Source: JACKNG01 sp040220855
GTDB lineage: Bacteria; Pseudomonadota; Gammaproteobacteria; Ga0077536
DNA length: 64,000 nucleotides
NCBI GenBank assembly: GCA_040220855.1
Contig: JAVJVZ010000072.1
Location: 1 to 64,000 of the forward strand
Reading direction: 5' to 3'
Made by a program: the position numbers and the translations under genes. Each line of letters begins with the position of its first letter. Positions within the stretch are counted from its first letter, which is position 1. Positions 1-9,240 of the stretch are shown here, one piece after another. The notes beneath the pieces are model-generated. The model did not search any database and was not told the DNA's origin. It worked only from the letters and a program-made list of their open reading frames with translations.

Positions 1-125
1 CCGCGGTGCGCGGTTTCGCGGCTGCGATGCAGACCCTGGCCGCGCACGACGCCGCGGCCCATCGGGAACTGCTGGCCCTCATCGGCCGGCTCAACAGCGA
101 ACTCGGCGGTCCCGAGCCAGGTTGA
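1..125 (+). CDS. C-terminal end of an unidentified protein (cut by window edge)
   Basis: An open frame enters from the left edge and stops at TGA 123-125, giving about 40 residues that end in an alanine/leucine-rich helical stretch. The tail looks vaguely like the last helix of a MarR-type regulator, but this is too short to assign. The gene would be convergent with the minus-strand SDR that follows. No function is claimed, and coding status itself is uncertain. Confidence 0.35.
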   Translation, partial: AVRGFAAAMQTLAAHDAAAHRELLALIGRLNSELGGPEPG

Positions 126-260
126 GCGCAGCGCGGTGCGCGCCCGCGAACAACGGTCCGCCGCATCCGGATACAGCCCGGCGGAAAGCGCCCGGATTTC
201 GGCAACGGCAAGTGCGGTGAAGCGCTGGCGGGTCGCCGCCAGCGTGCGCCCGTCCCCGGA

Positions 261-1151
261 TCAGCGGGTGCCGCCGTCGTCCCACAGCCGCGTTGCCGCG
301 GCGAAGTACTCCGGCTTGCCGGTGGTCCACACCTCGCCCCAGTGTTGGCCACCGCCGTCGACGATGAGCGTCTCGCCGTTGATGAAGCGCCCGCCGGGGC
401 CGGCCAGAAACAGGCAGGCCTCGGCAATCTCCCACGGCGAGCCGGCGCGCATCATCGGGTTGGTGCGCGGGTAGCGCGAGCGCGCCTGCTCGGAATAGAC
501 CGCCCAGCCCTCGGTCTCGATGGCCCCGGGTCCGACGCAGTTGACTCGGATGCCGAGCGGCGCCCATTCGACCGCAGCCTTCTCCGAGAAGGCGATCACA
601 CCGGCACGCGCGGCCGAGGTGTGGGCGACGCCGTACAGACCCTGGTTGACCACCACCACGTTGACGATGCTGCCGCCACGTCCCTGTTCGCGCCAGCTCA
701 GCGCGGCCGCCTGCATCATGTGCCAGGTACCGTGCAGGTTCGTGTTGACGACCGTGTGCCAGCCCTTCTCACTGTAGTCGATGGCGGGCTGCGGGAACTG
801 GCCGCCGGCGCTGTTGACGAGGATGTCGATCGCCCCGAGCTCGCTCGCGATGCGTGCGAACGCGGCATCGACCGCCTCCCGCTCGCGGATGTCCAGCACC
901 TGGTAGCTCGCGCGCGGGCTGCCGAGATGCGCATTGATGGCATCGACCACGCCGGTGAGCTTGTCTTCCTTGCGCCCGCCGATGACCACGCGCGCACCGA
1001 GTCGCGCGGCGAGCCAGGCGGTGGCGCGGCCGATACCGCTGCCGCCACCGGATACGAATACGAGCTGGCCGTCGAGCAGACCCGGCGCGAACACGGTCGG
1101 ATGCTGCGCGAGATCGTCATTGGTCTTCGGAACACGGGGTGCTTCATGCAT
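261..1151 (-). CDS. SDR oxidoreductase of the PECR/DECR (enoyl/dienoyl-CoA reductase) type
   Basis: Short-chain dehydrogenase/reductase, 296 aa, last gene of the minus-strand operon. The Rossmann motif SGGGSGIG is at residues 34-41 and the NSAGG loop near 123-127. The usual YxxxK active site is replaced: the aligned stretch reads T178-S-A-A-R182, and the surrounding AHTSAARAGV and IRVNCVGPGAI segments resemble peroxisomal trans-2-enoyl-CoA reductase and 2,4-dienoyl-CoA reductase, which also lack the canonical motif. I infer reduction of an unsaturated acyl-CoA. The start is the ATG at 1151, five bases after the upstream acyl-CoA dehydrogenase gene; a longer in-frame extension lies inside that gene and is not credible. 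A 3-hydroxyacyl-CoA or 4-oxoacyl-CoA reductase (LvaD-like role) is the alternative. Confidence 0.88.
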   Translation of the reverse strand: MHEAPRVPKTNDDLAQHPTVFAPGLLDGQLVFVSGGGSGIGRATAWLAARLGARVVIGGRKEDKLTGVVDAINAHLGSPRASYQVLDIREREAVDAAFARIASELGAIDILVNSAGGQFPQPAIDYSEKGWHTVVNTNLHGTWHMMQAAALSWREQGRGGSIVNVVVVNQGLYGVAHTSAARAGVIAFSEKAAVEWAPLGIRVNCVGPGAIETEGWAVYSEQARSRYPRTNPMMRAGSPWEIAEACLFLAGPGGRFINGETLIVDGGGQHWGEVWTTGKPEYFAAATRLWDDGGTR

Positions 1152-1156
1152 GGCGG

Positions 1157-2350
<1,194 letters not shown>

Positions 2351-2413
2351 CGAAATCTCCCCTGGGTGCCGGCACCGGTGGTGATGCACGGCACACGCGT
2401 TGATCGTGGTCGC

Positions 2414-3193
2414 TCAGCGCCCCCTGGCGCGCGCAGCGAAGAAGGCCTCGAGCGCGGCGAGCGTGTCCGCATCGGCGAGCTGCGCCGCGATCGACTGCGA
2501 CTCGAGCTCGAGCTGCTGCTCGAGCGAGTTGGCGAGGCTGCGGCGCAGCAGCTGTTTGGCCCGCCCGGTCGCACCGGCTGGCGCCGCGGCGAGGGTCGCC
2601 AGCGTCTGCGCGACGCTCTCGTCGAAGGCGTCGTCGTCGACGACGCGCGCGATGAGACCCATCGCGCAGGCCTGCTCGGCGCTCAGGGTCGGGTTGGTTG
2701 CCATGATATCGAAGGCGCGCTGTGCACCGACCAGGCGTGGCAGGAACCACGTCGCACCGCCGTCCGGGGTCAGGCCCGAGCGCGTGTAAGCGAGATTGAA
2801 GCGGGCGGAACGCTTCGCGATGGCGAGGTCGCTCATCATCACCAGGCTGACGCCGCCACCCGCCGCCATGCCGTTGACCGCGCACACTACCGGCGCTTCG
2901 AGGCGGTTCAGTACGGTGATCGCGAGATGGAACCAGGTTGCCATCTCGCGCACGTGGGCGCGGATGCGCTCGCGCTCGGCCAGGAATTCATTGAGGTCGC
3001 CGCCGACCGAGAACTCGTTGCCATTGGCCGTCAGCAGGACGACGCGGACGTCGTCACGCTCCTCGCAGGCAATGGCGGCGGCGGCCAGCTCGCGGGTGAA
3101 CTGCGAACCGACCACGTTGTGACCGGCGGCATCGTCGAAGACGATGCGCGCGATGCCATCGGCAATCGAAAAATCAATCTTGTTGCCGCTCAT
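2414..3193 (-). CDS. enoyl-CoA hydratase/isomerase family protein, PaaG-like isomerase
   Basis: Crotonase-fold protein, 259 aa. The oxyanion-hole segment FSVGGDL lies at 61-67 and NGMAAGGGVSL at 107-117. The two catalytic glutamates of classical enoyl-CoA hydratase (the Glu after GGGC and the Glu of PEILLG) are replaced by Ser116 and Tyr136. Asp144 in LTPDGG matches the catalytic Asp of PaaG-type enoyl-CoA isomerases. I therefore call it an isomerase that moves a double bond rather than a hydratase. The start overlaps the stop of the DUF6285 gene by four bases (ATGA), indicating translational coupling within the operon. Confidence 0.9.
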   Translation of the reverse strand: MSGNKIDFSIADGIARIVFDDAAGHNVVGSQFTRELAAAAIACEERDDVRVVLLTANGNEFSVGGDLNEFLAERERIRAHVREMATWFHLAITVLNRLEAPVVCAVNGMAAGGGVSLVMMSDLAIAKRSARFNLAYTRSGLTPDGGATWFLPRLVGAQRAFDIMATNPTLSAEQACAMGLIARVVDDDAFDESVAQTLATLAAAPAGATGRAKQLLRRSLANSLEQQLELESQSIAAQLADADTLAALEAFFAARARGR

Positions 3194-3591
3194 CTCCCCG
3201 TTCCTCCACGGCTGCTTGTGGTTTGGCGATGCTCGTCTGCGAGCACCGCGGGCTTTGCCACGCGCACCTTGTCGACTACGTGCGCGGTCAGCGTCTCGAG
3301 CAGGCTCTCGAGGTCGTCGTCGAAACGACCTGTCCGAATGGCCGCGGCGAGCTCGCGGACAACGTCGTCCATCGGCCGCGCTGCCGGCGCATCGACCAGC
3401 GCGCGCAGGCGCTCGTCGTCGGCACTCGTGGCGTGCCGCCACTCGGTCAGCTCGCGCTGCGCGCAGTCGAGCAGAAATTGCGCGCACAGTGCGTGGTAGC
3501 GATCGAGTCCGTCGAGTCGTGGCGTGATGTCGGCGATGAACTCGCGCACCGTGGCGAGCATCTCCGGCAGCACCGGGCCATCGTGTGCCAT
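3190..3591 (-). CDS. DUF6285-type small protein (possible LvaB-like partner of the kinase)
   Basis: A 133-aa soluble, helical, charged protein with the pattern MLATVREFI...FLLDCAQREL typical of DUF6285, a family commonly encoded beside APH-fold kinases and acyl-CoA dehydrogenases. It has no membrane segments and no recognisable catalytic motif. It sits nine bases after the kinase gene and overlaps the isomerase gene by four bases. By position it may correspond to LvaB of the levulinate pathway, a small protein acting with kinase LvaA; this is an analogy from gene order that needs a profile comparison. The C-terminal 20 residues are low-complexity. Confidence 0.75.
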   Translation of the reverse strand: MAHDGPVLPEMLATVREFIADITPRLDGLDRYHALCAQFLLDCAQRELTEWRHATSADDERLRALVDAPAARPMDDVVRELAAAIRTGRFDDDLESLLETLTAHVVDKVRVAKPAVLADEHRQTTSSRGGTGR

Positions 3592-3600
3592 GCATTCTCC

Positions 3601-4617
3601 TCAGTCGTAGCGGCCGGCAATGGTCATCAGCAAATCGTACTCGATGAGACAGGTATTGCGCCCACAGGCGGCGAATGCGGGCGAGCGTCGGCGGCCGCTG
3701 ACGTGGCCGTAGATCTGCATCACGTTGTAGAGCGCCCAGCGTGCCAGGCCGAAAATCTCCCACCAGCGTGCCGCTTCCCGATCGACGGCCCGCCCACCTG
3801 CCGCCTCGTAGGCGCGGTAGAGATTCTCGCGCAGGCCGATGCCTGCAGCGGGGCGTTCGGGATGCTCGAAACGCCAGGAGCGCGTGCACAACCAGCCGAA
3901 ATCCTCGAGCGGATCACCGAAGTGCGCGCACTCCCAGTCGAGCAAGGCACGGATACCCTCTCCGCCGACCAGCACGTTGCCGACGCGAAAATCGCCGTGC
4001 AGCAGGGTGCGCTGTGTGTGCGTCGGGCGATGGCGCTCGAGCCAGCGGAATGCGAGTTCCAGCGCCGGATGGGGTTCCTCCCAGCGGTCGAGGTAACCGA
4101 GCCAGGCAGCGAGCGGGTCGCCGCTCTCCGGCACCGCCTCCAGTTCCGGCAACAGTCCCGGATCGATGGCATGGATGCGCGCGAGCTGGGCGCCCGCCTG
4201 GCCGAGGAAGCGCGCCCGCGCGGTGGCGAAGACGGCATCGTTCAGCAGGCGCTTGGGCAGCGTCTCGCCAGCGACCGCGCCGACCACGTAGCCGGCGCCG
4301 AGGTCGTCGTCGGGCTCGAGTTCGAACAGCGGCGGCGGCACCAGCACGTCGTGGTCGTACACCACGCGCAGAACGCGGTACTGGATCGCCGCCGGCAGGA
4401 ACGGCGTGTAGTCCTGCGGAATGGTCTCCTGGCGCAATACGAGGCGACGCGCACTGCCGTCGAGGAGATCGAACAGGAGGGTGCGATTGGAACCGCCCAG
4501 TGTCGCCAGGGCGAAATTTCCGATCGCGGCCCGGGCGCCGAAACGCCGTTGCACGGCCGTGCGAAGGCGCTCGATGACGGCCTGCGTGTCGACATCGAAG
4601 TCGGTCGCCTCAGCCAT
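3601..4617 (-). CDS. APH-fold phosphotransferase family protein (ACAD10/11 kinase or LvaA type)
   Basis: Aminoglycoside-phosphotransferase-fold kinase, 338 aa. Motifs in order: glycine-rich GGSNRTLLF at 41-49, catalytic loop HGDFRVGNVLV at 207-217, and metal-binding LDWE at 226-229. These match the kinase domain fused to acyl-CoA dehydrogenases in ACAD10/ACAD11 and the bacterial kinase LvaA, which phosphorylates 4-hydroxyacyl-CoA. The acyl-CoA dehydrogenase, isomerase and SDR in the same operon make a hydroxyacyl-CoA a likelier substrate than an antibiotic. It lies 30 bases after the preceding 333-aa protein gene. Confidence 0.88.
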   Translation of the reverse strand: MAEATDFDVDTQAVIERLRTAVQRRFGARAAIGNFALATLGGSNRTLLFDLLDGSARRLVLRQETIPQDYTPFLPAAIQYRVLRVVYDHDVLVPPPLFELEPDDDLGAGYVVGAVAGETLPKRLLNDAVFATARARFLGQAGAQLARIHAIDPGLLPELEAVPESGDPLAAWLGYLDRWEEPHPALELAFRWLERHRPTHTQRTLLHGDFRVGNVLVGGEGIRALLDWECAHFGDPLEDFGWLCTRSWRFEHPERPAAGIGLRENLYRAYEAAGGRAVDREAARWWEIFGLARWALYNVMQIYGHVSGRRRSPAFAACGRNTCLIEYDLLMTIAGRYD

Positions 4618-4647
4618 GGCCGGCGACCCTGCACGTACCCCGTCTCG

Positions 4648-5649
4648 TCACAGCGGCCAGCCGACCGGCTCGCCGTCTTCGAGCAGCTCGATGTACTCCG
4701 TTACGCCCATGCCCTCGCGACCGTCCCATTGCCAGACGGTGAGACCTTCGGCGATGCGCGACTGCAGCCATGCGTCGCCGACCTTGCGGCGGTTGCGCAG
4801 CGGTGCGAGGCGGACCACCTCGCCCTCCATCAGCACCGCGCGGCGCGCCGTGCGAACGCCGAGCTTCATTGCCCGCGGATCCTTGCGTGGCGTCCACTCG
4901 GTATAGAGATCGAGATCGGTAATCTCCTCGTACTCGCCGTCGTACTGCAGCACGCCCTGGCGCCGCGTGCGACCGTCGCGGCCCGTGATCTTGAGCAGCA
5001 TCATCGCGCGGTCGGGACCGAAGTTCGCGATCAGCAGTCGATAGAAGTAGATATTCGTCCAATAGCGCGGCCCCCAGGAGTGGTCGCGCCAGCCGAGGCC
5101 GTCGAAGGTCCATTCGATTCCGTCCACCTCGATGCGCCCGCGCGTGCGCATGTGCTGGTTGAAATGCCCGAGCGAGAAGTCGCGCCCGTACATCGTCTCC
5201 TGCGCATCGCTGAGCGGCTCGCCGCCGTGCATGGGGGAGACCGCCTCGAGTTCGAAGTCGACCCGCCCCGGCGCGCGCGGCGCGGTATCGAACAGCCGTT
5301 TCGGCTCGCGCAGGAGATCCGGATCCTCGAGGACCATGAGTTCGCCCGTATAGCCCATGTTGACGCGGCGAAACGGCTCCACCACCTCGTAATGCAGGCC
5401 ACCGGCGGCGAAGCGATCGTTGTGGGCGAGCGTCGGGCGCTGGAACTGGCAGGCAATGCGTCCGTCCGGCAGGTACAGGCAGACCTGCGTCTCCGCATGG
5501 CCCTCGTTGACGCGGTTACCGAGCCGCATCCAGCCGCCGAAGCGACGTTCGAGCTCGAAGCCGTTGACGTAGACGCTCTCGTTGAAATTGGGCTCGGCGG
5601 TGGGCGCGTGATTGAACTCGTCGCGCGCCTCGAGACGAAACTGGGACAT
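4648..5649 (-). CDS. uncharacterised 333-aa protein, paralogue A (GWRDHSWGPR family)
   Basis: I do not know the function. The protein has conserved blocks NESVYVNGFE (23-32), YGRDFSLGHFNQH (154-166) and GWRDHSWGPR (186-195), and ends in a conserved WPL tail. It has no signal peptide or membrane segment. The GWRDHSWGPR block resembles DUF7064/DUF7065-type proteins and is reminiscent of the beta-rich CrtC/AttH (carotenoid hydratase, lipocalin-like) fold; I recall this rather than derive it. It is an equal-length paralogue of the next gene (43 of 60 residues identical at positions 21-80 by hand alignment). It is cotranscribed with the kinase and acyl-CoA enzymes, so lipid binding or modification is plausible. 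Confidence 0.8.
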   Translation of the reverse strand: MSQFRLEARDEFNHAPTAEPNFNESVYVNGFELERRFGGWMRLGNRVNEGHAETQVCLYLPDGRIACQFQRPTLAHNDRFAAGGLHYEVVEPFRRVNMGYTGELMVLEDPDLLREPKRLFDTAPRAPGRVDFELEAVSPMHGGEPLSDAQETMYGRDFSLGHFNQHMRTRGRIEVDGIEWTFDGLGWRDHSWGPRYWTNIYFYRLLIANFGPDRAMMLLKITGRDGRTRRQGVLQYDGEYEEITDLDLYTEWTPRKDPRAMKLGVRTARRAVLMEGEVVRLAPLRNRRKVGDAWLQSRIAEGLTVWQWDGREGMGVTEYIELLEDGEPVGWPL

Positions 5650-5691
5650 GCTGCTGCTCTCTCGATCAGGGGTTGCGGGGCACCGGCCGTC

Positions 5692-6693
5692 TCACAGCGG
5701 CCAGGCCACCGGTTTGCCGTCGTGCAGACGCTCGACGTACTCGGTCATGCCGTAGCCGCGCCGACCATCCCACTCGAACTCGGTCAATGCTTCGGCGATG
5801 CGCGAACGCAACACCTCCCCGGCAATCTCACGGCGGTTGCTGAGCGGCGCACAGTTCAACACGCGGCCGTGGATGACGGCGGCGCGGCGCGCCGTGCGCG
5901 CGGTGAGCGTGACGGCAAGCGGATCCTTGTCCGCATCCCAGTCCGTGAACACGTCGAGGTCGGTGATGTCCTCGTAGCCACCGTCGATGAACAGCACGCC
6001 AGCGCGGCGCACCGCGCCGTCGCTATTGGCAATCTTGAGCAGCGTGACGCCGCGGTCGGGCCCGAAGCTCGCGTAGAAGCCACGGTCGAACAGGATGTTC
6101 TGCCACAGGCGCGGGCCCCAGGAATGGTCGCGCCAGCCGTAGCCGTGGAAATCGAGGTCCTCGCCGTCGATGCGCAGGGTCGCCTCGATCGCCGTGTGCT
6201 GGTTGAAGTGGCCGAGCGAGAAGTCGCGCCCGAACATGGTCTGGGCGCCCGCTTCGAGCGGCATGCCACCGTGGATGGGTGAACAGCCACGCACCCGCCA
6301 GCGCAGCTCGCAGTGCGCACGCGGCGGCTCACTGAACAGGCGCCGCGGATCGCGGAACAGCGACCTGTCGCCAACCAGCAGGACCTCACCGCTGTAGCTC
6401 ATGACGACCTCTTTCAGGGGCGTCTCCACCGCGTAGCGCATGCCGCCGGCATCGAAGGTCGCGTTGTCGCCGATCGCCGGACGCTGGAACTGGCAGGCAA
6501 TACGACCGTCAGGCAGGAACAGGCACACCGCGAGCTCGGCGTAGCCCTCGTTGGCACGGTTACCGAGTCGCAGCCAGCCACCGAAGCGGCGGTCGTGGTC
6601 GAAGGCGTTGACATAGACGCTCTCGTTGAACAGGCGCTCGGCGCCCGGGTCGTGCGGGTGCTCGTCGGCGGGAAGTAACTGATAGCTGGTCAT
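5692..6693 (-). CDS. uncharacterised 333-aa protein, paralogue B (GWRDHSWGPR family)
   Basis: Same length and motif positions as paralogue A: NESVYVNAFD (23-32), FGRDFSLGHFNQH (154-166), GWRDHSWGPR (186-195) and a terminal WPL. It is the first gene of the minus-strand operon. An in-frame extension upstream of the ATG at 6693 is arginine-rich and not family-like, so I start at 6693. The 42-base gap to paralogue A suggests tandem duplication and diversification, perhaps forming a heteromer. Function unknown. A lipocalin-like ligand-binding or hydratase role is only a guess from the distant CrtC/AttH resemblance. Confidence 0.8.
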   Translation of the reverse strand: MTSYQLLPADEHPHDPGAERLFNESVYVNAFDHDRRFGGWLRLGNRANEGYAELAVCLFLPDGRIACQFQRPAIGDNATFDAGGMRYAVETPLKEVVMSYSGEVLLVGDRSLFRDPRRLFSEPPRAHCELRWRVRGCSPIHGGMPLEAGAQTMFGRDFSLGHFNQHTAIEATLRIDGEDLDFHGYGWRDHSWGPRLWQNILFDRGFYASFGPDRGVTLLKIANSDGAVRRAGVLFIDGGYEDITDLDVFTDWDADKDPLAVTLTARTARRAAVIHGRVLNCAPLSNRREIAGEVLRSRIAEALTEFEWDGRRGYGMTEYVERLHDGKPVAWPL

Positions 6694-6807
6694 CGTGTGG
6701 GTCTCTGTGCAACGGCGGCGGCGCGACGGCGCGTGCCAGCGGAATGTCTGGCGACATGCCGCGCTGGTCGGCCAGCCGTGCCGCATGGGGCCGCGACGGC
6801 AACTGCT

Positions 6808-6835
6808 CCGTACGCGCCGGTACGGCTGATATTAT
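6808..6835 (+). promoter_or_regulatory. palindrome plus -10 element in the divergent intergenic region
   Basis: A perfect inverted repeat, CCGTAC-N6-GTACGG (6808-6825), lies just upstream of TATTAT (6830-6835), a 5/6 match to a sigma-70 -10 box. No good -35 is visible; the palindrome occupies that position. This is the pattern of an activator- or repressor-controlled promoter for the plus-strand acyl-CoA dehydrogenase (start 6901). The 207-bp divergent region also holds ATGTC-N4-GACAT near 6746-6759. No binding factor is identified. Confidence 0.45.
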
Positions 6836-6900
6836 GGGCAACCGCCGGGCCATGAAAGGCCACCAGCTCGAAACGCCCCATAGCTCTCAAGGTAACGCAC

Positions 6901-8067
6901 ATGCAGTTCAAGCTCTCCGACGACCAGTACGCCATCCGCGACGCCATCACGAAGCTGTGTCAGGACTTCCCCGCCGAGTACTGGCTCGATTGCGACAACA
7001 CGGGGCAGTTCCCGCAAGCCTTTGTCGATGCGGTGTGCACCGGTGGCTGGTTCGGCATCGCGATGCCGGAAGCCTATGGCGGCAGCGGGCTCGGCATCAT
7101 GGAGGCTGCCATCATGATGCAGGCGATCGCCGAATCCGGCGCCGGGTTCACCGGGGCCTCGGCGGTCCATCTCAACCTGTTCGGCCTCAACCCGGTGGTT
7201 GTGTTCGGCACCGAGGAACAGAAGCAGCGCATGCTGCCGCCGCTGATCCGTGGCGAGGAGTCGGCCTGCTTCGGCGTCACCGAGCCCAACGCCGGGCTCG
7301 ATACGACCAGCCTCTCGGTGCGCGCCGAGCGCCACGGCGACGGTTACCTCATCAGTGGACAGAAGCACTGGACCTCGATGGCCCAGCGCGCCCACAAGGT
7401 CCTGCTGCTGGCCCGCACCACGCCGCGCGATCAGGTCAAACGCAAGACCGAAGGCCTGTCGTTGTTCTACACCGATCTCAACCGCGACTACGCGGAAGTG
7501 CGCGAGATCCCCAAGATGGGCCGCAAGGCGGTGGACTCGAACGCGGTCTTCTACGACCAGATGCCCGTACCACAGGAAGATCTCATCGGTGAAGAAGGCA
7601 AGGGCTTCCACTACATCCTGCACGGCCTCAATCCGGAGCGCATCCTGATTGCGGCGGAAGCCGTCGGGCTGGGCCGCGCGGCGCTCAAGCGCGCCTGTGA
7701 CTATGCCAATGACCGTGTCGTGTTCGGCCGCCCGATCGGTATGAACCAGGCCATCCAGCACCCGCTCGCGCGCATCTGGATGGAACTCGAGGCGGCCAAC
7801 CTGATGACGTTCAACGCGGCCGCCCGCTACGACGCCGGAGAGGAATGCGGCGCCGAAGCGAACGCGGCGAAATATCTCGCTGCCGAAGCGGGCTTCAATG
7901 CCTGCGAACAGGCCGTGCTGACCCATGGCGGCATGGGGTACGCGCGCGAGTACCATGTCGAGCGCTACCTTCGCGAGATCATGATTCCACGTATCGCGCC
8001 GGTAAGCCGCGAGATGATCCTGAACTTCATCGGCGAGAAGGTGCTCGGCCTGCCGCGCTCGTTCTGA
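6901..8067 (+). CDS. acyl-CoA dehydrogenase
   Basis: FAD-dependent acyl-CoA dehydrogenase, 388 aa. VTEPNAGLDT at 126-135 is the FAD/substrate loop, and LNPER at 243-247 places Glu246 where isovaleryl-CoA dehydrogenase has its base. The C-terminus (PRIAPVSREMIL) lacks the usual catalytic Glu. It is divergent from the operon below 6.7 kb and followed by an LLM flavin oxidoreductase, suggesting a linked acyl-CoA pathway. The start at 6901 gives a family-like N-terminus (MQFKLSDDQYAIRD). Substrate is not predictable; other uses of this subfamily include branched or cyclic acyl-CoAs. Confidence 0.92.
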   Translation: MQFKLSDDQYAIRDAITKLCQDFPAEYWLDCDNTGQFPQAFVDAVCTGGWFGIAMPEAYGGSGLGIMEAAIMMQAIAESGAGFTGASAVHLNLFGLNPVVVFGTEEQKQRMLPPLIRGEESACFGVTEPNAGLDTTSLSVRAERHGDGYLISGQKHWTSMAQRAHKVLLLARTTPRDQVKRKTEGLSLFYTDLNRDYAEVREIPKMGRKAVDSNAVFYDQMPVPQEDLIGEEGKGFHYILHGLNPERILIAAEAVGLGRAALKRACDYANDRVVFGRPIGMNQAIQHPLARIWMELEAANLMTFNAAARYDAGEECGAEANAAKYLAAEAGFNACEQAVLTHGGMGYAREYHVERYLREIMIPRIAPVSREMILNFIGEKVLGLPRSF

Positions 8068-8191
8068 TTCCGGGGAAGTCAACCAACCGGGAGCGTCGCG
8101 GACGACGCCGCGGCCAGCGCAGCATGCCGCCGTGCCGCCCCGCGCCTCCCGCCACGCGCCCGAGGGCGCCTCAATTCGAGGGGAGATACAC

Positions 8192-9214
8192 ATGCGATTC
8201 GGCTTTATGGAGGATTTCCGCAACCCGGTGAAATGGCGGCGGCCGTGGCCGGCGTTCTACCGCGCCATCCTCGACCAGATCGCGCACTGCGAGAAGCTCG
8301 GTTTCGACCACGTGTGGCTGACCGAGCATCACTTCACCGAGGACGGCTACAACCCGTCCCTGATGACCACCGCGGCAGCGGTCGCAATGCGCACGTCGAC
8401 CATCCGCATCGGCACGTTCATCGTCATCCTGCCCTACCAGCATCCCGTGCTGATGGCAGAGGAAGTCGCCAACGTCGACATACTCTCCGACGGCCGCTTC
8501 GATTTCGGCGTCGGCCAGGGCTACTCGCATTACGAATTCGACGCGCTGTGCATGAATCGCAGCGAGCGTGGCATGCGTACGCGCGAGAGCATCCAGCTCA
8601 TCGAGCGCCTCTTCAAGGAAGAGAAAGTGAGCCTCGACGGCCGCTTCACCAAGGTCAAGGACGTCACCATCAGCCCGAAGCCGGTACAGCAGCCGCACCC
8701 GCCGATCTGGATCGGCGCACGCGGGCCGAAAGCGATCACGCGGGCCGCCGAGATGGGCTACCACCTGATGGCGACCATCGGCCCCGACCCCGCGCCGCTC
8801 TACCTCGACACCCTGGCGAAGAACGGGCGCAACCCTGATGATTTCCGCATCGCCCAGCTACGCATGGTGTATTGCGCGGAAAGCGAGGACCAGGCCTGGG
8901 ATGAGAGCCAGGATCACCTCTTCCACCTGCTCGAGTTCTACCAGGACATCCTGTCCGAAGCGAAGGACGCCGAAGGGGACGACGCACCCATGCCGGTAAC
9001 CAAACCCTCCGACATGCGTGACTCGGTACTCGCCGACGTCTTCATGGTCGGCACCCCCGACCAGGTCGCGGCCAAGCTCGAGCGTTTCCAGCGCGAATTC
9101 CGCTGCACCGACTTCATCATGGGCACGCAGTTTCCAGGGCTCGACCCGGCCAAGGGTACGCGTGCACTGGAGATGTTCGCGAAGGAAGTTATGCCGAGGT
9201 TCCGGGGCGCCTGA
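8192..9214 (+). CDS. LLM class flavin-dependent oxidoreductase
   Basis: Luciferase-like (bacterial luciferase/F420 superfamily) monooxygenase, 340 aa. It has the typical TEHHF segment near residues 45-50, a GRFDFGVGQGY turn around 103-113 and a PPIWIGARGPKAI segment in the second half. A GGGGAGAT ribosome binding site precedes ATG 8192. It lies 124 bases after the acyl-CoA dehydrogenase gene and is probably cotranscribed. The partner is either FMNH2 or F420; sequence alone does not decide. The substrate is unknown but context suggests a lipid or terpenoid intermediate. Confidence 0.88.
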   Translation: MRFGFMEDFRNPVKWRRPWPAFYRAILDQIAHCEKLGFDHVWLTEHHFTEDGYNPSLMTTAAAVAMRTSTIRIGTFIVILPYQHPVLMAEEVANVDILSDGRFDFGVGQGYSHYEFDALCMNRSERGMRTRESIQLIERLFKEEKVSLDGRFTKVKDVTISPKPVQQPHPPIWIGARGPKAITRAAEMGYHLMATIGPDPAPLYLDTLAKNGRNPDDFRIAQLRMVYCAESEDQAWDESQDHLFHLLEFYQDILSEAKDAEGDDAPMPVTKPSDMRDSVLADVFMVGTPDQVAAKLERFQREFRCTDFIMGTQFPGLDPAKGTRALEMFAKEVMPRFRGA

Positions 9215-9222
9215 GCGCCCCG
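9203..9222. terminator. hairpin containing the LLM stop codon, between convergent genes
   Basis: CGGGGCGC (9203-9210) pairs perfectly with GCGCCCCG (9215-9222). The four-base loop CTGA contains the TGA stop (9212-9214) of the plus-strand LLM gene. No T-run follows. It sits in the 26-bp gap between convergent genes, so a shared terminator or mRNA 3'-end stabiliser is plausible. Confidence 0.45.
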
Positions 9223-9240
9223 CCCCCGGCGCGGACGCGC

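Noticed and set aside
136..474. Plus-strand frame overlapping the SDR 3' end.
   Set aside because: It runs antisense to the SDR and has an Arg/Ser/Ala-rich sequence without family signal.
3601..4617. Kinase considered as an aminoglycoside resistance gene.
   Set aside because: The fold is shared, but operon context and ACAD10/11-like motifs favour a metabolic substrate; no mobile resistance context exists.
3223..6282. A plus-strand open frame of about 1,000 codons opposite the kinase and 333-aa protein genes.
   Set aside because: It is the antisense shadow of well-supported minus-strand genes; the product is His/Arg/Ala-rich with no family pattern, as expected in GC-rich DNA.
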